A stretch of 64,000 nucleotides of DNA from Aphelocoma coerulescens (lineage: Eukaryota > Chordata > Aves > Passeriformes > Corvidae). The stretch is taken from positions 12,270,001 to 12,334,000 of the forward strand of contig NC_091017.1 in NCBI RefSeq assembly GCF_041296385.1, read 5' to 3'. The number at the start of each line of letters is the position of its first letter. Position 1 is the stretch's first letter. Of this stretch, positions 33,101 through 46,951 are shown piece after piece. Position numbers and translations under genes: made by a program. The notes under the pieces were generated by a model. It did not search any database. It was not told the DNA's origin and saw only the letters and a program-made list of their open reading frames with translations.

Positions 33101-34391
33101 CTGTTCCTGACAAAAACTGAGGAATAAAACTTTCGTTCTAGATGGAATGTAACATTCAGTTCCCAGGATTTTGCACTCCAAAGTTCAACAAAAGAGTTTC
33201 CACAAGAATCTTGAGAAGAAGCACAATCACTTCCACCTAGAGCTGGAAGAGGAAGAGGCAGCGGCACAAGCAAGTGCCCTTGAGCGTCCTCCTTCCGAAT
33301 GCTAGAACGTCAATTCAGCAGGCAGGAGTGCAGCAGCCACCCTTCGTCTTGCAAGCCCATACGACGCGCACACCAGCCCGGTGCTCTGCGGCTTCGTCCT
33401 TCGCCTTTTCGAGCACGCCGTACCTTCATTCTCCCGGAGGCGAACAGCGGTCTGCTTCTCGCACGGAACGCTGTGTCGGCAGCCAAGCGCTCCAGTGCAC
33501 TGCTTCTGCCCAAACACGCCTGGGCCCTGCACCTCTCCTTCCCAGCGCTACGTAGCAGCACAATCTGTCCCTCTTGCGATCCCAAGCTAAGCGGAAAGCT
33601 TCTCGGCTACGTCTCCCGCAGAGAGCTGTGCCAGGACAATAAGCTTGCAAGCACTTTGCTCCTGACACTAGTGGCAACAGGGATTCGCACCACCTTCCAG
33701 GAGCAGTCCTCTTGCCTTTTACAAGGTGCAAAAGCGCCCCCTCTGTGGCGGTGCTGTCTGCCCGGTCTTTCTCGGCTCGAAGCACCACGAGGCACACAAG
33801 ACTCTCTCGCAAGGACCGAAATTCCCGATAGGCGTCTCTGCGCTTTCTGCAATGCTGCACGCACAAGCCCGGTGCTCTGAGGCTTCGTTCTTCGCCTTTC
33901 GTTGTCTGGGCAGAAGAGAAGCCGAGCGAGGCCATTGTGCTTTGCCGCTTGTCAGTGTGCTGTGCACGGTTTTTCCGCAGCTCGAGCTAGCGGGAGACCC
34001 CTTCGGTTTCGCGGCGTCCACACTACCCATGGTAGCTCTCGCTCAGCGAAACTTGAAGGGGAGAAGCACTTGCTGGATGAGTCTTTCAGTGTGCAGGACT
34101 TTGAAAACACAGCAGCGCAATCGGGGCCACGAGAAGGACCGCTGAGAAGTCGCTCTCGCACAGAGAACCGTGCCAGGATGACGAGCTCGCCCAGCATTTG
34201 CCCCTGACACTTGGGGAACTCGTAGCTGCCAGTGCCTTCCAGGGGCAGTCTGCTTTCTGTCATAACCTGCATAGGGCCCGTCAGATGGTGGTGCTGTCTG
34301 CCTTCTCCTTCTCGGCCAGAGTGTACTCTGGTGCACACTGCAGTCTGGCAAGGAGCAAAGATCTTCGGTAGACATCTCGCACAGGAGAAAG

Positions 34392-35623
34392 TTGCCAAGA
34401 AAGAACCACGTTCTTCATCAGCCCTCTTCATGTCCCGATTGGGGTGCTGCCTTCAAAGCCTTGCACATTGAAAGACTTCTCCAGCAAGTGCTTCTCCCCT
34501 GGCGCACTTCGCTGAGTGAGAGCTGCATGGGCAGCGTGGACTCAGCGAAACCGAAAGGGTGTCGCTGTAGCTCGAGCTGAGCAAAGAAACCGTGCACGGT
34601 GCACCGTTGGTGGGTGCAGCATGCACGCGGAAAAGCAGCAAAGTTCACTGCCATCGCTGGCCTTCTCTTCAGTCCAGACCACTTAAGGCAAACAATTTAG
34701 CTGCAGAGCACTGGGCTTGCGTGTGCAGTGCACCAAATTGCCCAAGACCAGCAAGGGCTCGTTCACAAGCAGAGTCGGCTGAGAGCATTCTTGCTTGCTC
34801 CAGAAAGGAAGCCGCAGCTATAGTGCTTCATCCCACAGCGTGGACATAGGCACTTTCCTAGTTGTTCAGCCTTGCAGAGTCCCTGCAACTAGAGCTCAGC
34901 CAGGAGCAGGCGTCAAAGCAGAAGGCTTTCCTAAAGCACGCCTCTCCAACCAGCCTTCGGAAATCGCAAATGACACTGTGGCTCTGTGCCTTTCTTCTAA
35001 GACAGACGCCCACCTTGCTTTCACTCTCGCAGCTCCCTTGGCAGCCTCCAGCAGCTGCTTTCCTGGAGAACGGCCCGAGAAGTAGAAGCCAGGGCTGGGC
35101 TGCACCTTCGCCTTCCGCACGTAAGCGGCACCAGACTCACCGGTGCGCTCTGTTCTTCCCTCCTCCGCTGCATGCTACTACCATCGTGTTCTCGGAAAGA
35201 CGGAGACTGAAGGGAAGCGCAAATGCTTCCACAGAGAGCTACAAGAGGAATAGGCAGCAGCAGCACAGGAAAGTGCCGTGGAACTTCCTCCTTCCCAAGG
35301 CTATAACGTCAATTCAGCAGGCAGGAGAGTGGCAGCCACGCTCGTCTTGCAGCCCGTACAACGAGCACGCGAGCCCGGCGCTCCGCGGCTTCGTTCTTCG
35401 CCTTTTCGAGCACGCCGTACCTTCGTTCCCCCGGAGGCGGACGGTCTTCTGCTTCTCGCCCGGAACACTGTGCCCGGCAGTGCAGCGCTTTCTGCGGCAA
35501 GCTGCAAAGCGCCCGTCAGATGGCGATGCTGTCTGCCCGCTCCTCGGCTCGAGTGTACTCCGGCGCACGCTGCCGTCTCGCAAGGAGCAAAGAGCTTCGG
35601 TAGACATCTCGCACAGGAGAAAG
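34392..35623 (+). repeat. 1,232-bp sub-repeat, unit 4, copy 1 of 3
   Basis: Carries the donor-destroying A at 35270, shared with the first copies of units 3 and 5. Without the in-frame TAA this opens a 316-codon frame (34862-35812) that I judge non-coding. Confidence 0.9.
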
Positions 35624-36855
35624 GTGCCAAGAAAGAACCACGTTCTTCATCAGCCCTCCTCATGTCCCGATTGGGGTGCTGCCTTCAAAGCCTTGCACAT
35701 TGAAAGACTTCTCCAGCAAGTGCTTCTCCCCTGGCGCACTTCGCTGAGTGAGAGCTGCATGGGCAGCGTGGACTCAGCGAAACCGAAAGGGTGTCGCTGT
35801 AGCTCGAGCTGAGCAAAGAAACCGTGCACGGTGCACCGTTGGTGGGTGCAGCATGCACGCGGAAAAGCAGCAAAGTTCACTGCCATCGCTGGCCTTCTCT
35901 TCAGTCCAGACCACTTAAGGCAAACAATTTAGCTGCAGAGCACTGGGCTTGCGTGTGCAGTGCACCAAATTGCCCAAGACCAGCAAGGGCTCGTTCACAA
36001 GCAGAGTCGGCTGAGAGCATTCTTGCTTGCTCCAGAAAGGAAGCCGCAGCTATAGTGCTTCATCCCACAGCGTGGACATAGGCACTTTCCTAGTTGTTCA
36101 GCCTTGCAGAGTCCCTGCAACTAGAGCTCAGCCAGGAGCAGGCGTCAAAGCAGAAGGCTTTCCTAAAGCACGCCTCTCCAACCAGCCTTCGGAAATCGCA
36201 AATGACACTGTGGCTCTGTGCCTTTCTTCTAAGACAGACGCCCACCTTGCTTTCACTCTCGCAGCTCCCTTGGCAGCCTCCAGCAGCTGCTTTCCTGGAG
36301 AACGGCCCGAGAAGTAGAAGCCAGGGCTGGGCTGCACCTTCGCCTTCCGCACGTAAGCGGCACCAGACTCACCGGTGCGCTCTGTTCTTCCCTCCTCCGC
36401 TGCATGCTACTACCATCGTGTTCTCGGAAAGACGGAGACTGAAGGGAAGCGCAAATGCTTCCACAGAGAGCTACAAGAGGAATAGGCAGCAGCAGCACAG
36501 GTAAGTGCCGTGGAACTTCCTCCTTCCCAAGGCTATAACGTCAATTCAGCAGGCAGGAGAGTGGCAGCCACGCTCGTCTTGCAGCCCGTACAACGAGCAC
36601 GCGAGCCCGGCGCTCCGCGGCTTCGTTCTTCGCCTTTTCGAGCACGCCGTACCTTCGTTCCCCCGGAGGCGGACGGTCTTCTGCTTCTCGCCCGGAACAC
36701 TGTGCCCGGCAGTGCAGCGCTTTCTGCGGCAAGCTGCAAAGCGCCCGTCAGATGGCGATGCTGTCTGCCCGCTCCTCGGCTCGAGTGTACTCCGGCGCAC
36801 GCTGCCGTCTCGCAAGGAGCAAAGAGCTTCGGTAGACATCTCGCACAGGAGAAAG
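35624..36855 (+). repeat. 1,232-bp sub-repeat, unit 4, copy 2 of 3
   Basis: Starts GGTGCCAAG: the first five or six bases come from the right-hand parent (4105 onward) and the rest from the left-hand parent (2873 onward). The donor-like CAGGTAAGT is intact. Confidence 0.9.
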
Positions 36856-38087
36856 GTGCCAAGAAAGAACCACGTTCTTCATCAGCCCTCCTCATGTCCC
36901 GATTGGGGTGCTGCCTTCAAAGCCTTGCACATTGAAAGACTTCTCCAGCAAGTGCTTCTCCCCTGGCGCACTTCGCTGAGTGAGAGCTGCATGGGCAGCG
37001 TGGACTCAGCGAAACCGAAAGGGTGTCGCTGTAGCTCGAGCTGAGCAAAGAAACCGTGCACGGTGCACCGTTGGTGGGTGCAGCATGCACGCGGAAAAGC
37101 AGCAAAGTTCACTGCCATCGCTGGCCTTCTCTTCAGTCCAGACCACTTAAGGCAAACAATTTAGCTGCAGAGCACTGGGCTTGCGTGTGCAGTGCACCAA
37201 ATTGCCCAAGACCAGCAAGGGCTCGTTCACAAGCAGAGTCGGCTGAGAGCATTCTTGCTTGCTCCAGAAAGGAAGCCGCAGCTATAGTGCTTCATCCCAC
37301 AGCGTGGACATAGGCACTTTCCTAGTTGTTCAGCCTTGCAGAGTCCCTGCAACTAGAGCTCAGCCAGGAGCAGACGTCAAAGCAGAAGGCTTTCCTAAAG
37401 CACGCCTCTCCAACCAGCCTTCGGAAATCGCAAATGACACTGTGGCTCTGTGCCTTTCTTCTAAGACAGACGCCCACCTTGCTTTCACTCTCGCAGCTCC
37501 CTTGGCAGCCTCCAGCAGCTGCTTTCCTGGAGAACGGCCCGAGAAGTAGAAGCCAGGGCTGGGCTGCACCTTCGCCTTCCGCACGTAAGCGGCACCAGAC
37601 TCACCGGTGCGCTCTGTTCTTCCCTCCTCCGCTGCATGCTACTACCATCGTGTTCTCGGAAAGACGGAGACTGAAGGGAAGCGCAAATGCTTCCACAGAG
37701 AGCTACAAGAGGAATAGGCAGCAGCAGCACAGGTAAGTGCCGTGGAACTTCCTCCTTCCCAAGGCTATAACGTCAATTCAGCAGGCAGGAGAGTGGCAGC
37801 CACGCTCGTCTTGCAGCCCGTACAACGAGCACGCGAGCCCGGCGCTCCGCGGCTTCGTTCTTCGCCTTTTCGAGCACGCCGTACCTTCGTTCCCCCGGAG
37901 GCGGACGGTCTTCTGCTTCTCGCCCGGAACACTGTGCCCGGCAGTGCAGCGCTTTCTGCGGCAAGCTGCAAAGCGCCCGTCAGATGGCGATGCTGTCTGC
38001 CCGCTCCTCGGCTCGAGTGTACTCCGGCGCACGCTGCCGTCTCGCAAGGAGCAAAGAGCTTCGGTAGACATCTCGCACAGGAGAAAG
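36856..38087 (+). repeat. 1,232-bp sub-repeat, unit 4, copy 3 of 3
   Basis: Same chimeric GGTGCCAAG start as copy 2, intact donor-like site, and a private G to A at 37374. It runs directly into the unique continuation equivalent to 4105 of unit 1. Confidence 0.9.
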
Positions 38088-38275
38088 GTGCCAGGACGAC
38101 ACCACATTCCTCCTCACCCCTTCTCGTGGCCCACATTGTGGTGCTGCCTTCAAAGCCGTGCGCATTGAAAGACTCTTCCAGCAAGTGCTTCTCCCCTGGC
38201 ACACTTCGCTCAGCGACAGCTACGTGGGCAGCGTGGACTCAGCGAAACTGAAAGGGTGTCCTTGTAGCTCGAGCT

Positions 38276-38987
38276 TGTTGGAGAGGATGAAAGTTTGGTA
38301 AGAAAGTTTCACAGCTATGTAAGCTTGACAGAAAGATCTCTGAATGTAGAAACTTAGCATGAGGTAGAAATGGAAACGAGTTTTGATAGAGAGTAAAAGG
38401 TGTTTTGCTGAAACACTGATCACTGAATAACTGAGAAGGCAAAGGTTGGAGATTGAGTTGGAAGGAGATGTTTTTTATTAGGACACCGGTATGTGAGTAC
38501 AAACAAGCACATGTTTTTCACCAAGTAAATAAGTCTCAAGAAGGCCATAAGGAAATAGAAAACATGTTTTTACCAAAAAGAGAGCTATCGCAGGCAAACA
38601 AGAAATGTCGATGTAGCAAGAAGAAGAGAGGTCTGAGAATTTTCCACTGTAAGCTTAAATTGTAACATACTTACTCTTGTGATTGGATAAGAATGACTAT
38701 AATATGGTAATGGTAGTAGTCATGATAGGCTACAGGCAAATGTAAAGGTATTGTTGTATGGTGCTTATTGGTTGCTATGTATTGAGATACTCAGCAAAGA
38801 AAAATACATAATGCTTTCTAACTTGAACAGAAAGCGGCTCCAGGTATGCCTACCAGCTGTAGCTGACAGCTGTAGGGCTGGCTCTGGATACCCACTCCCT
38901 GAAATGCTGTAACTTCGCCTATGCAATACACAGCTTTCAAGAGAGCCGCCTGAAGTCCAGACACCCTTCGCGAGCCTTTCTCCTATA
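38276..38987 (+). mobile_element. LTR-like insertion A, unit 4
   Basis: Equivalent of 4293-5004, present once after the three sub-repeat copies. Confidence 0.45.
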
Positions 38988-41244
38988 GAGCTGTGGAAAG
39001 AAATCGTGCACGCTACACCGAGGGTGCGTGCAGCATGCACGAGCAAAAGCGGCAAAGTTCAGTGCCCTCGCTGGGCTTCCCTTCCGTGCGGATAACGTGA
39101 GGCGAAAAATGAAGCCGCAGAGCACCGGGCTTGCAGGTGCAGTGCACCGAGTTGCAGAAGTCCAGCAGGCTCGTTCACAAGCCAAGCCGGCTGAGGGAGT
39201 CCTCGCGTCTCCAAAAGGGAACGCGGAGCCGTAGCACTTCATCCCACAGCGTGGAGATAGGCACTTCCCTAGTCGTTCAGCCTTGCAGAGTCCCTGCAGC
39301 TAGAGCTCACCCAGGAGCAGGCGTCAAAGCAGAAGGCCCTCCTAAAGCACCCTTTCTCCAAGCAGCCTCCTGAAAGGGCGCATCACAGTGCGGCTCTGCG
39401 CCTTTCTTCTAAGACAGACGCCCGCTATACTTTCGTGCTCGCAGCTCCCTTGGCAGCCTCCAGCAGCTACTCTCCTGGAGAACGGCCGTAGACGTCAAAG
39501 CCAGTGCTGGGCTGCACCTCCGCCCTCCCCAGGTAAGCAACAGCGAACTCACCGGTGCACTCTGTACTTCCCTCCTCCGCTTGGATCCTACATGCATTCG
39601 TGTTCTCCGAAACTCAGAGACTGAAGGGAAGGGCAATTGCTTCCCCAGATAGCTGCAAGGGCACTAGGCAGCAGCAGCACAAATTTCACATGACCTGATG
39701 CACTGTAGAGATATTACCCTGTTACCCCTCCTTTCTCCTCGTCCTCGACCAATTGTGGTGGGATGTCGAAAGGCTTGGCCAGCGAAAAGCTCATCCAGCA
39801 AGGGCGTCTCTCTTGACGCATTTCCCTGACCGAGAGCTACACAGATGGTCTGGACACTGTAAAACAGCAAGAAAATAATTCTATGTCCAGCTGAGGAAAA
39901 TCCGTGCACAGAAAAATGTAGATGCCTGCAGTAAACAATCTGAAGAGCGGCAAAGCTCCAAGCCATCGCTGCGCTTCAGTCCTGTCCGGACCACAGAAGG
40001 CGAAGAACGAAGCAGCTGGGCACCGGCTTCATGGACTCAGTGGCGCGACTTGCAAACGTCCAGCCAAGAGCTGCTTCAACAAGCAGATTCAGCCGAGAAT
40101 GCTCTGCCTGCACTTTCCCTCGCAGCGCTAGGCAGCACCACGTTCTGTTTGCGTGGCAGCCTGATTCTTAACGGAAAGATTCTCAATGCCTGTGTCTGGC
40201 ACAGAGAACGGTTTTAGGTCAGCAAGCTCACCCGGCGCTTACCCTCGACGCGTGCAAACCTGTATTTGCACCGCATTCCAGTGGCAGCCCTCTTTCCTTT
40301 CCAGCCGGCACAGCGCCGTCAGATCGCGGTGCTCTCTGCACCTGCCTTCTCGCTTCCAAGTGCCACCGCGCACATTACAGCCTTGCAGGGAGCGAAGAGG
40401 CGGAGAGGCGTCTCGCAAAGAAGAACGTGCCGGGACGAAAAGGTGCTCTTTCCTTTCTCCTCCTCCTTTGCCCGAATGGTGGTGCTGTGTTGAAAGGCTT
40501 GGCCAGCGAAAAGCTCATCCAGCAAGTGTTTCTCTCCTGACGCCTTTCGCTGAGCGAGAGAGCTACACGGACACTTTCGACTCGGGGAAACAGCAAGAGA
40601 ATGACTGTACGTCGAGCTGAGGAAAAGCCGTGCACAGCAGCCTGTGGCTGCGTGCAGTGTTCACGCTGAAGAGCGGCAAAGCTCCAAGCCATCGCTGCGC
40701 TTCAGTCCTGTCCGGACCACAGAAGGCGAAGAACGAAGCAGCTGGGCACCGGCTTCATGGGCTCAGTGGAGCGACTTGCAAATGTCCAGCCAAGAGCTGC
40801 TTCAACAAGCAGATTCAGCTGAGAATGCTCTGCCTGCTTCAACAAAGTAAGGCGCAGCCCTTGCACTGCAGCACACTGCCTGGCCAGAAACAGGTTCTTA
40901 CACCTTCAGTGCTGCCGAGCCCACGCAGCTTGAGCACACCCAGAAGGACGCGTCCAGAAAGAAGGCGTTCTTCGAGTGCCTTGTCCTTCCTTGTTCTGTC
41001 TTTCATCTGCACCTGAAACAGTGGGTCTACGTGTTTTCCTTCCCAGGGAAAAGAACTTTCATTCTTGTCCAGGAGTCTATGGCTAAAATGGTGATTGCAT
41101 GTCCCATATCCAATACAACCAAGGATTACTCCCGGAGGAAAGCTGCCAGGACAGATGGGTCTTGCTGGCTTTGACCACCCCTGGGCCACCTCTCATATTC
41201 TCCTGAAACAGTGGGGTACATGAAGGCATTGCCATACCTGATCA

Positions 41245-42673
41245 TCCCTTGCCATGCAGAGCCCAGCCTTGCATTGCCTTACAGACACCTCTGTGTACCT
41301 CCCTTGCCCTTCCTATGTCTCCATTGCATGGCCTTGTTCACCAATCTCCCACCTTGACTTTCTTACCCCTTGTTTCCTGGTCTTGTCTTGCCTGCTTCTC
41401 CTATGACTCTCTTGGCCTTGCCTAAGTCTCTCTTGCCTTGCTTTGCAAAGCCAACACTTGCCTTGCCCTGCTACCCCTCTTTCCCTCGCCTAGTCTACCC
41501 ACACCTACCCACCTTTGACTGGCCTATCCATCCGATCATCACCTTTTCTGCACCACCCCTCCATGCTCTTGTCTTGCCTTGGCCTGCCTACCCTTCCCTT
41601 GCCTTGCACTGCCTTGCATAACCCTTGCCCTTCTTGACATTTGTGCCCCTTTCCAACATGGCCTTGCTTTCCTTTGCCTACCCCTCCCAATCCCTGCTTT
41701 GCCTACAGATTCCTGGCCTTCTTTTGTCTACCACTCCTTTGCCTTTTGTGGGAACCAACAGCTGGTCTGAAGGCCTCACAGACATTTCCGTTGATACAAT
41801 CATTTTGTACCCGTGAGAATTGCAGAAGCAAGAAGATAAACAACAGAAAGAAGTTGTAACAGCTGCAAAAGGGACGATACTGGCTGATGTTTAGCAAAGA
41901 ATGTGTGTACACTATAGACAACCAGTAGTATTGTATTATAGCAAAATAATAGTCCATGCACATGTAGCTAAAAAAGTGCATAAGAGAAGATGCATAAATA
42001 ATACAAGTGGTTTTTTGCCATTGCTCGGGGCAGAGAGTGTATGTGTGTCGTGACCGTCTCAACAGCAACAGCCTTGCACTGCCTTTCATAACCAGCCCCT
42101 GCCTACTGCCTCCTTCCCTGGCCTTCCATGTCTTGTCTTCCTCTCCTTTGATTTAACTTGCTTCTCCTATCTCTCCCTTGCTTGCCTTACTCCACTGACC
42201 TTTCTGTGTTCTTGCCTTGACTTGCCTAGCTGTTCCTTGCTTCACATTGCTTTGTGTAAGCATTCCCTGTTTTTATTTGCCTACCCCTTTCTTGCCTGGC
42301 CTTTCCTTGCCTAGCCTTTCTTGTCTTTGCCTGCCCTCTGCATCACTGGACTTACCTTCCTATGCCCTGCCTTCCCTACAGCTTCTGGGCCTTCTCTTGC
42401 CTCGCACTCATTGGCCCTACTTTGCTGCCTGCTCACTGCTCTTGCTTTGCTTTCCCTAACTTTCCCTTGACTTGACTAGAATTGCCTAAACTTGCTTTGA
42501 CTGCATTGCCTTGCCTGCATGGAAGAAAAGGCAAGGCAGGGCAAAGCAAGGAAATCATAGGCAGGGCAGGGCAAGGGAGACATAGGCAAGAGAGACGTAG
42601 CCAAGGAAGGCAAAGCAAGGGTAGGCTAGGAAAAACCAGGCAATGGTACTGAAGGCAACGCAAGGCCAAGTGA
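41245..42673 (+). repeat. Degenerate TTGCC pentamer block, unit 4
   Basis: Equivalent of 7262-8690, no length change. Confidence 0.85.
41747..42070 (+). mobile_element. LTR-like insertion B, unit 4
   Basis: Equivalent of 7764-8087, same insertion point. Confidence 0.5.
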
Positions 42674-45600
42674 CTCATAATGCCTTTCCTTGGAATGCAA
42701 AGGTCTGAATCCCAGTGTTGGTGGAGCAGATGATAAGGTCCCATGGGGAAGTAAACTCAACTGAGACATTTCTCTCCTGGCACCTCTTGTGTAGGAGCAA
42801 TTCTTAGATATATTCAATATTGGCGGTAGCACGCCAGTTCCTCAGAGAGGATGACAATGCTTTTCCATGGGAAGGAAAGCACCTAGCCCCAGTGTTTCAG
42901 GTGCACATAAGAAGCTGCCTAGTGGAGGTAAAGGGCAGCAGCAACTTTCTGTCCTGGCATATTTGGTGTAGAAGCACTGCCTTGATTTGTACAAGTATGG
43001 AGTTGCTACGCCCTATTTTCAAGGCAGTCTCCTGAAAAAGTCAATTTTGGCATGTCGTTTCCACTTCTGAAAGGTGGTCTTCTGAACTCTTGGCAGTAAG
43101 CCAAGACAAGCAGCTATGCTCATCCTTGGTGTGCAGCTGATTTAGACACCAGGGCAGGTAATGTCCAGTAACAGTGTTCTGGCACATTGGATGGGAGCAG
43201 TTCCTGGATGTTTTCTATTTTGGAGGAGGAGATCCCAGTTCTTCTGAGATGGGCTCATAGTTTCTCTCTTTGGCAAAGAAAGCAGTTTTGGATCTGCATG
43301 TAGGGTGTTCTCAGCGAATTAATGGCTTTTCCTCATGGGCAGTTCTGTGGGCTATAGCTGTTGAACTGTTAGAGAAGGAATGAAAAAGCCAAGCTGTTGA
43401 ACAAATTTGCATCCTGCTGACTTTAGCAGCCCCTGATAAAATTCTGTTTGCATCCTGACTCTGTGAGACTGAAGGATTATGATGGTACTTAAAGCTGAGG
43501 AGGAAAGTGCACATAGAAGAGCATGTGAATTTAATGGCTCTTCCTAGTAGGCAGTTCTCTGGGCTAGAGCTGTTGAACTGTTAGAGAGGGAATGCAAGAG
43601 CCAAGCTTCTGAGCTCTTTTCCCTGCTACCTTTAAAGTATGAGCATTCCCTGGTGCTCTCCTATTTGGATAATAAGTTAGAGTGGGTTTCACATTCACTT
43701 TGAAGAATAGAAACAGCGCCATGTGAACCTGTGCCATCAGCTTTCCTTTCCAACTAAATGTTCCTACTTGCAATCTTGCAATTCTTACTTGCAATCATGC
43801 AGAGCACCGTGCTTGAGGCTGGTGCATTGAAGAAAATTAAATTAGGGCTGTATCAGTACAAAGGAGAGATTGCCATTTGCAAAACCTCGTTTCGCTTAAG
43901 TTAGTAATATTGTAAGTGTTAATTGAGTGGTCATTGGTTGCCTATCACCATCCTGATGCACTAATTTCATCAAGTGTAAATATTGGTCACAAAAGGTGCC
44001 CATTCAGCAACCTGTTGCTGTCTCCACATGGAAGTGTCTTCCGGACGAAATCAAAAGACATTCGAAGAGCCAGGATCCGCAAAGGAACAAACTATTGCCA
44101 CATGAATGGTGCTGGGCGCCATGAGGCGCAGTTAACTTTAACCTGCGCGCTGTCAGCACTCAGAAGAACAACCCCAGCATGGCAGGGGGGACTTGCAAAA
44201 GAAGGAAAGGCCCCTCACCTAGCTATAAACCACCCAAAGTGCAGAGCCAAGTTGAAAACACCACTGCTCTCAAATCAACCGTGTCAGGACAAAAAGATTT
44301 CACTGATCTCCCCCTTCCAGGTACAAACTCTTATGTGCACCACACTCAGAGGGCAATGTGAGCTCCCCAGCGCTGTCTTTCACTCTCGCAGAGTCCAGAT
44401 ACTAACTTGTGAACATCCTACACAAACATTAGCTCATGAAAGTGCCAGCTTGAGCAAGAACAGCAGACCCTCCCATTGCACCCCCTTGTCATCCAGAGTG
44501 CGGCGGTTTGTTGAAAATCATGGACTCGGAAAGACCAATGCAGCAACTGCTTTTCTCTCTCCTACTGCCTTTCCCTGAGCGAGAGGTAGATGGATGATGT
44601 GGACTTAGTGGAACAGAAAGAGTATGACTGTACTTATAAGGGAGGAAAACCCCCCACAGCATACTGTGCTGTGTGCAGTACACGCTCTGAAAAGAGACAA
44701 AGCTGAATGCTGCCAGCGGGCTTCGGTTCTCAGACTGCTTGCATGGGCAGAGCTGCGGGCTCTTTTAAGGATGGAAACTGGCATCTGTGAGTGTAAAGAA
44801 TGTGACTTTCCACACAGCTTAGAAGAAAGGTGCATAGCCCCAGTGAGAAGTGTGTACGTGAAAGACTGGCAGAAGAAGTCGCAGTCCAGCAAGGCTGGTA
44901 TCTTTTTCTTTGTGCCAAATAGGCACCTTGGGAACATGAAAGTACTTGATGGTAGCCAAACTGACAGTGAAGGCACAGAACACCGTCGGGTGTGTGCAGT
45001 GTACAGACGCAATGTAAAAGCCCTGAGTACCATTTGACTGCAGTCATAGTGCAAGTTTGCAACTGTACCATGCAAGGCCAGTGAAAGCTTCCTGTGCGGC
45101 CACATTTTCGTATTGGAGCTCGCTAGCTGGAAGTGATTCGGTTTGTCTGCAGTATCCGCTCGACTGAATGTGATGTGTCACTGGAAAGAAAAGTACAGAC
45201 CAGCAGTGCGTTTGATATGGTTCAGGGGCTGCAAAGGGAATGTACAGGCCACCTCTGGGATTTTGGTCTTTGTGCATTCCCATGGCAGCAGTTCCTGGAT
45301 GTTTTTGTTCTACAGTTTAGGCTCAGTGAGAGAGAAAAAATGCGAGAGCACGCATAGCAGAGCCACAGGGAGAATTGCTGAGGTATGAGTTGCGTGCTGT
45401 TCAGATACTGCCGTACCAAAGGCCTACCTAAACACTGCTGCTGATCTAGCATGTCTTTCTGTAGCAAGACTTGTTGGTACTGCAAAACAGAAGATGCGTG
45501 AGGTCAAATGAATCTGGACAGAAAATTTCAGACGAGCAGCCTATGAGTGCATGATTGAAACAGTAAATTTAGGTGACAGAATAGATCGTGGCATCGATTT

Positions 45601-46951
45601 GCGTAGTGTTAATATTCTCTGAAGGGAATGCAAAAAGCCAAGATGTGTTTTCCATTCTAGCTGTTCCTGACAAAAACTGAGGAATAAAACTTTCGTTCTA
45701 GATGGAATGTAACATTCAGTTCCCAGGATTTTGCACTCCAAAGTTCAACAAAAGAGTTTCCACAAGAATCTTGAGAAGAAGCACAATCACTTCCACCTAG
45801 AGCTGGAAGAGGAAGAGGCAGCGGCACAAGCAAGTGCCCTTGAGCGTCCTCCTTCCGAATGCTAGAACGTCAATTCAGCAGGCAGGAGTGCAGCAGCCAC
45901 CCTTCGTCTTGCAAGCCCATACGACGCGCACACCAGCCCGGTGCTCTGCGGCTTCGTCCTTCGCCTTTTCGAGCACGCCGTACCTTCATTCTCCCGGAGG
46001 CGAACAGCGGTCTGCTTCTCGCACGGAACGCTGTGTCGGCAGCCAAGCGCTCCAGTGCACTGCTTCTGCCCAAACACGCCTGGGCCCTGCACCTCTCCTT
46101 CCCAGCGCTACGTAGCAGCACAATCTGTCCCTCTTGCGATCCCAAGCTAAGCGGAAAGCTTCTCGGCTACGTCTCCCGCAGAGAGCTGTGCCAGGACAAT
46201 AAGCTTGCAAGCACTTTGCTCCTGACACTAGTGGCAACAGGGATTCGCACCACCTTCCAGGAGCAGTCCTCTTGCCTTTTACAAGGTGCAAAAGCGCCCC
46301 CTCTGTGGCGGTGCTGTCTGCCCGGTCTTTCTCGGCTCGAAGCACCACGAGGCACACAAGACTCTCTCGCAAGGACCGAAATTCCCGATAGGCGTCTCTG
46401 CGCTTTCTGCAATGCTGCACGCACAAGCCCGGTGCTCTGAGGCTTCGTTCTTCGCCTTTCGTTGTCTGGGCAGAAGAGAAGCCGAGCGAGGCCATTGTGC
46501 TTTGCCGCTTGTCAGTGTGCTGTGCACGGTTTTTCCGCAGCTCGAGCTAGCGGGAGACCCCTTCGGTTTCGCGGCGTCCACACTACCCATGGTAGCTCTC
46601 GCTCAGCGAAACTTGAAGGGGAGAAGCACTTGCTGGATGAGTCTTTCAGTGTGCAGGACTTTGAAAACACAGCAGCGCAATCGGGGCCACGAGAAGGACC
46701 GCTGAGAAGTCGCTCTCGCACAGAGAACCGTGCCAGGATGACGAGCTCGCCCAGCATTTGCCCCTGACACTTGGGGAACTCGTAGCTGCCAGTGCCTTCC
46801 AGGGGCAGTCTGCTTTCTGTCATAACCTGCATAGGGCCCGTCAGATGGTGGTGCTGTCTGCCTTCTCCTTCTCGGCCAGAGTGTACTCTGGTGCACACTG
46901 CAGTCTGGCAAGGAGCAAAGATCTTCGGTAGACATCTCGCACAGGAGAAAG

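Larger units (their letters stand above)
31520..44079 (+). repeat. Macrosatellite unit 4 (three sub-repeat copies)
   Basis: Longest unit, 12,560 bases: 10,096 plus two extra 1,232-base copies. It shares C at 34226 with unit 5 only. Private changes noticed: G to A at 37374 in the third sub-repeat and G to A at 43498 in the tail. Both sub-repeat junctions have the form GAAAGGTGCCAAG, unlike the junctions of units 3 and 5. Confidence 0.95.

Noticed and set aside
34862..35812. 316-codon open frame (also 47422-48372), the longest in the window
   Set aside because: It exists only where GTAAGT is changed to GAAAGT in first sub-repeat copies; in other units it stops at 136 codons. Overlapping open frames run on the other strand, no protein family is recognisable, and the paralogous block at 5230-5698 has a frame-shifting base difference and mostly replacement changes.
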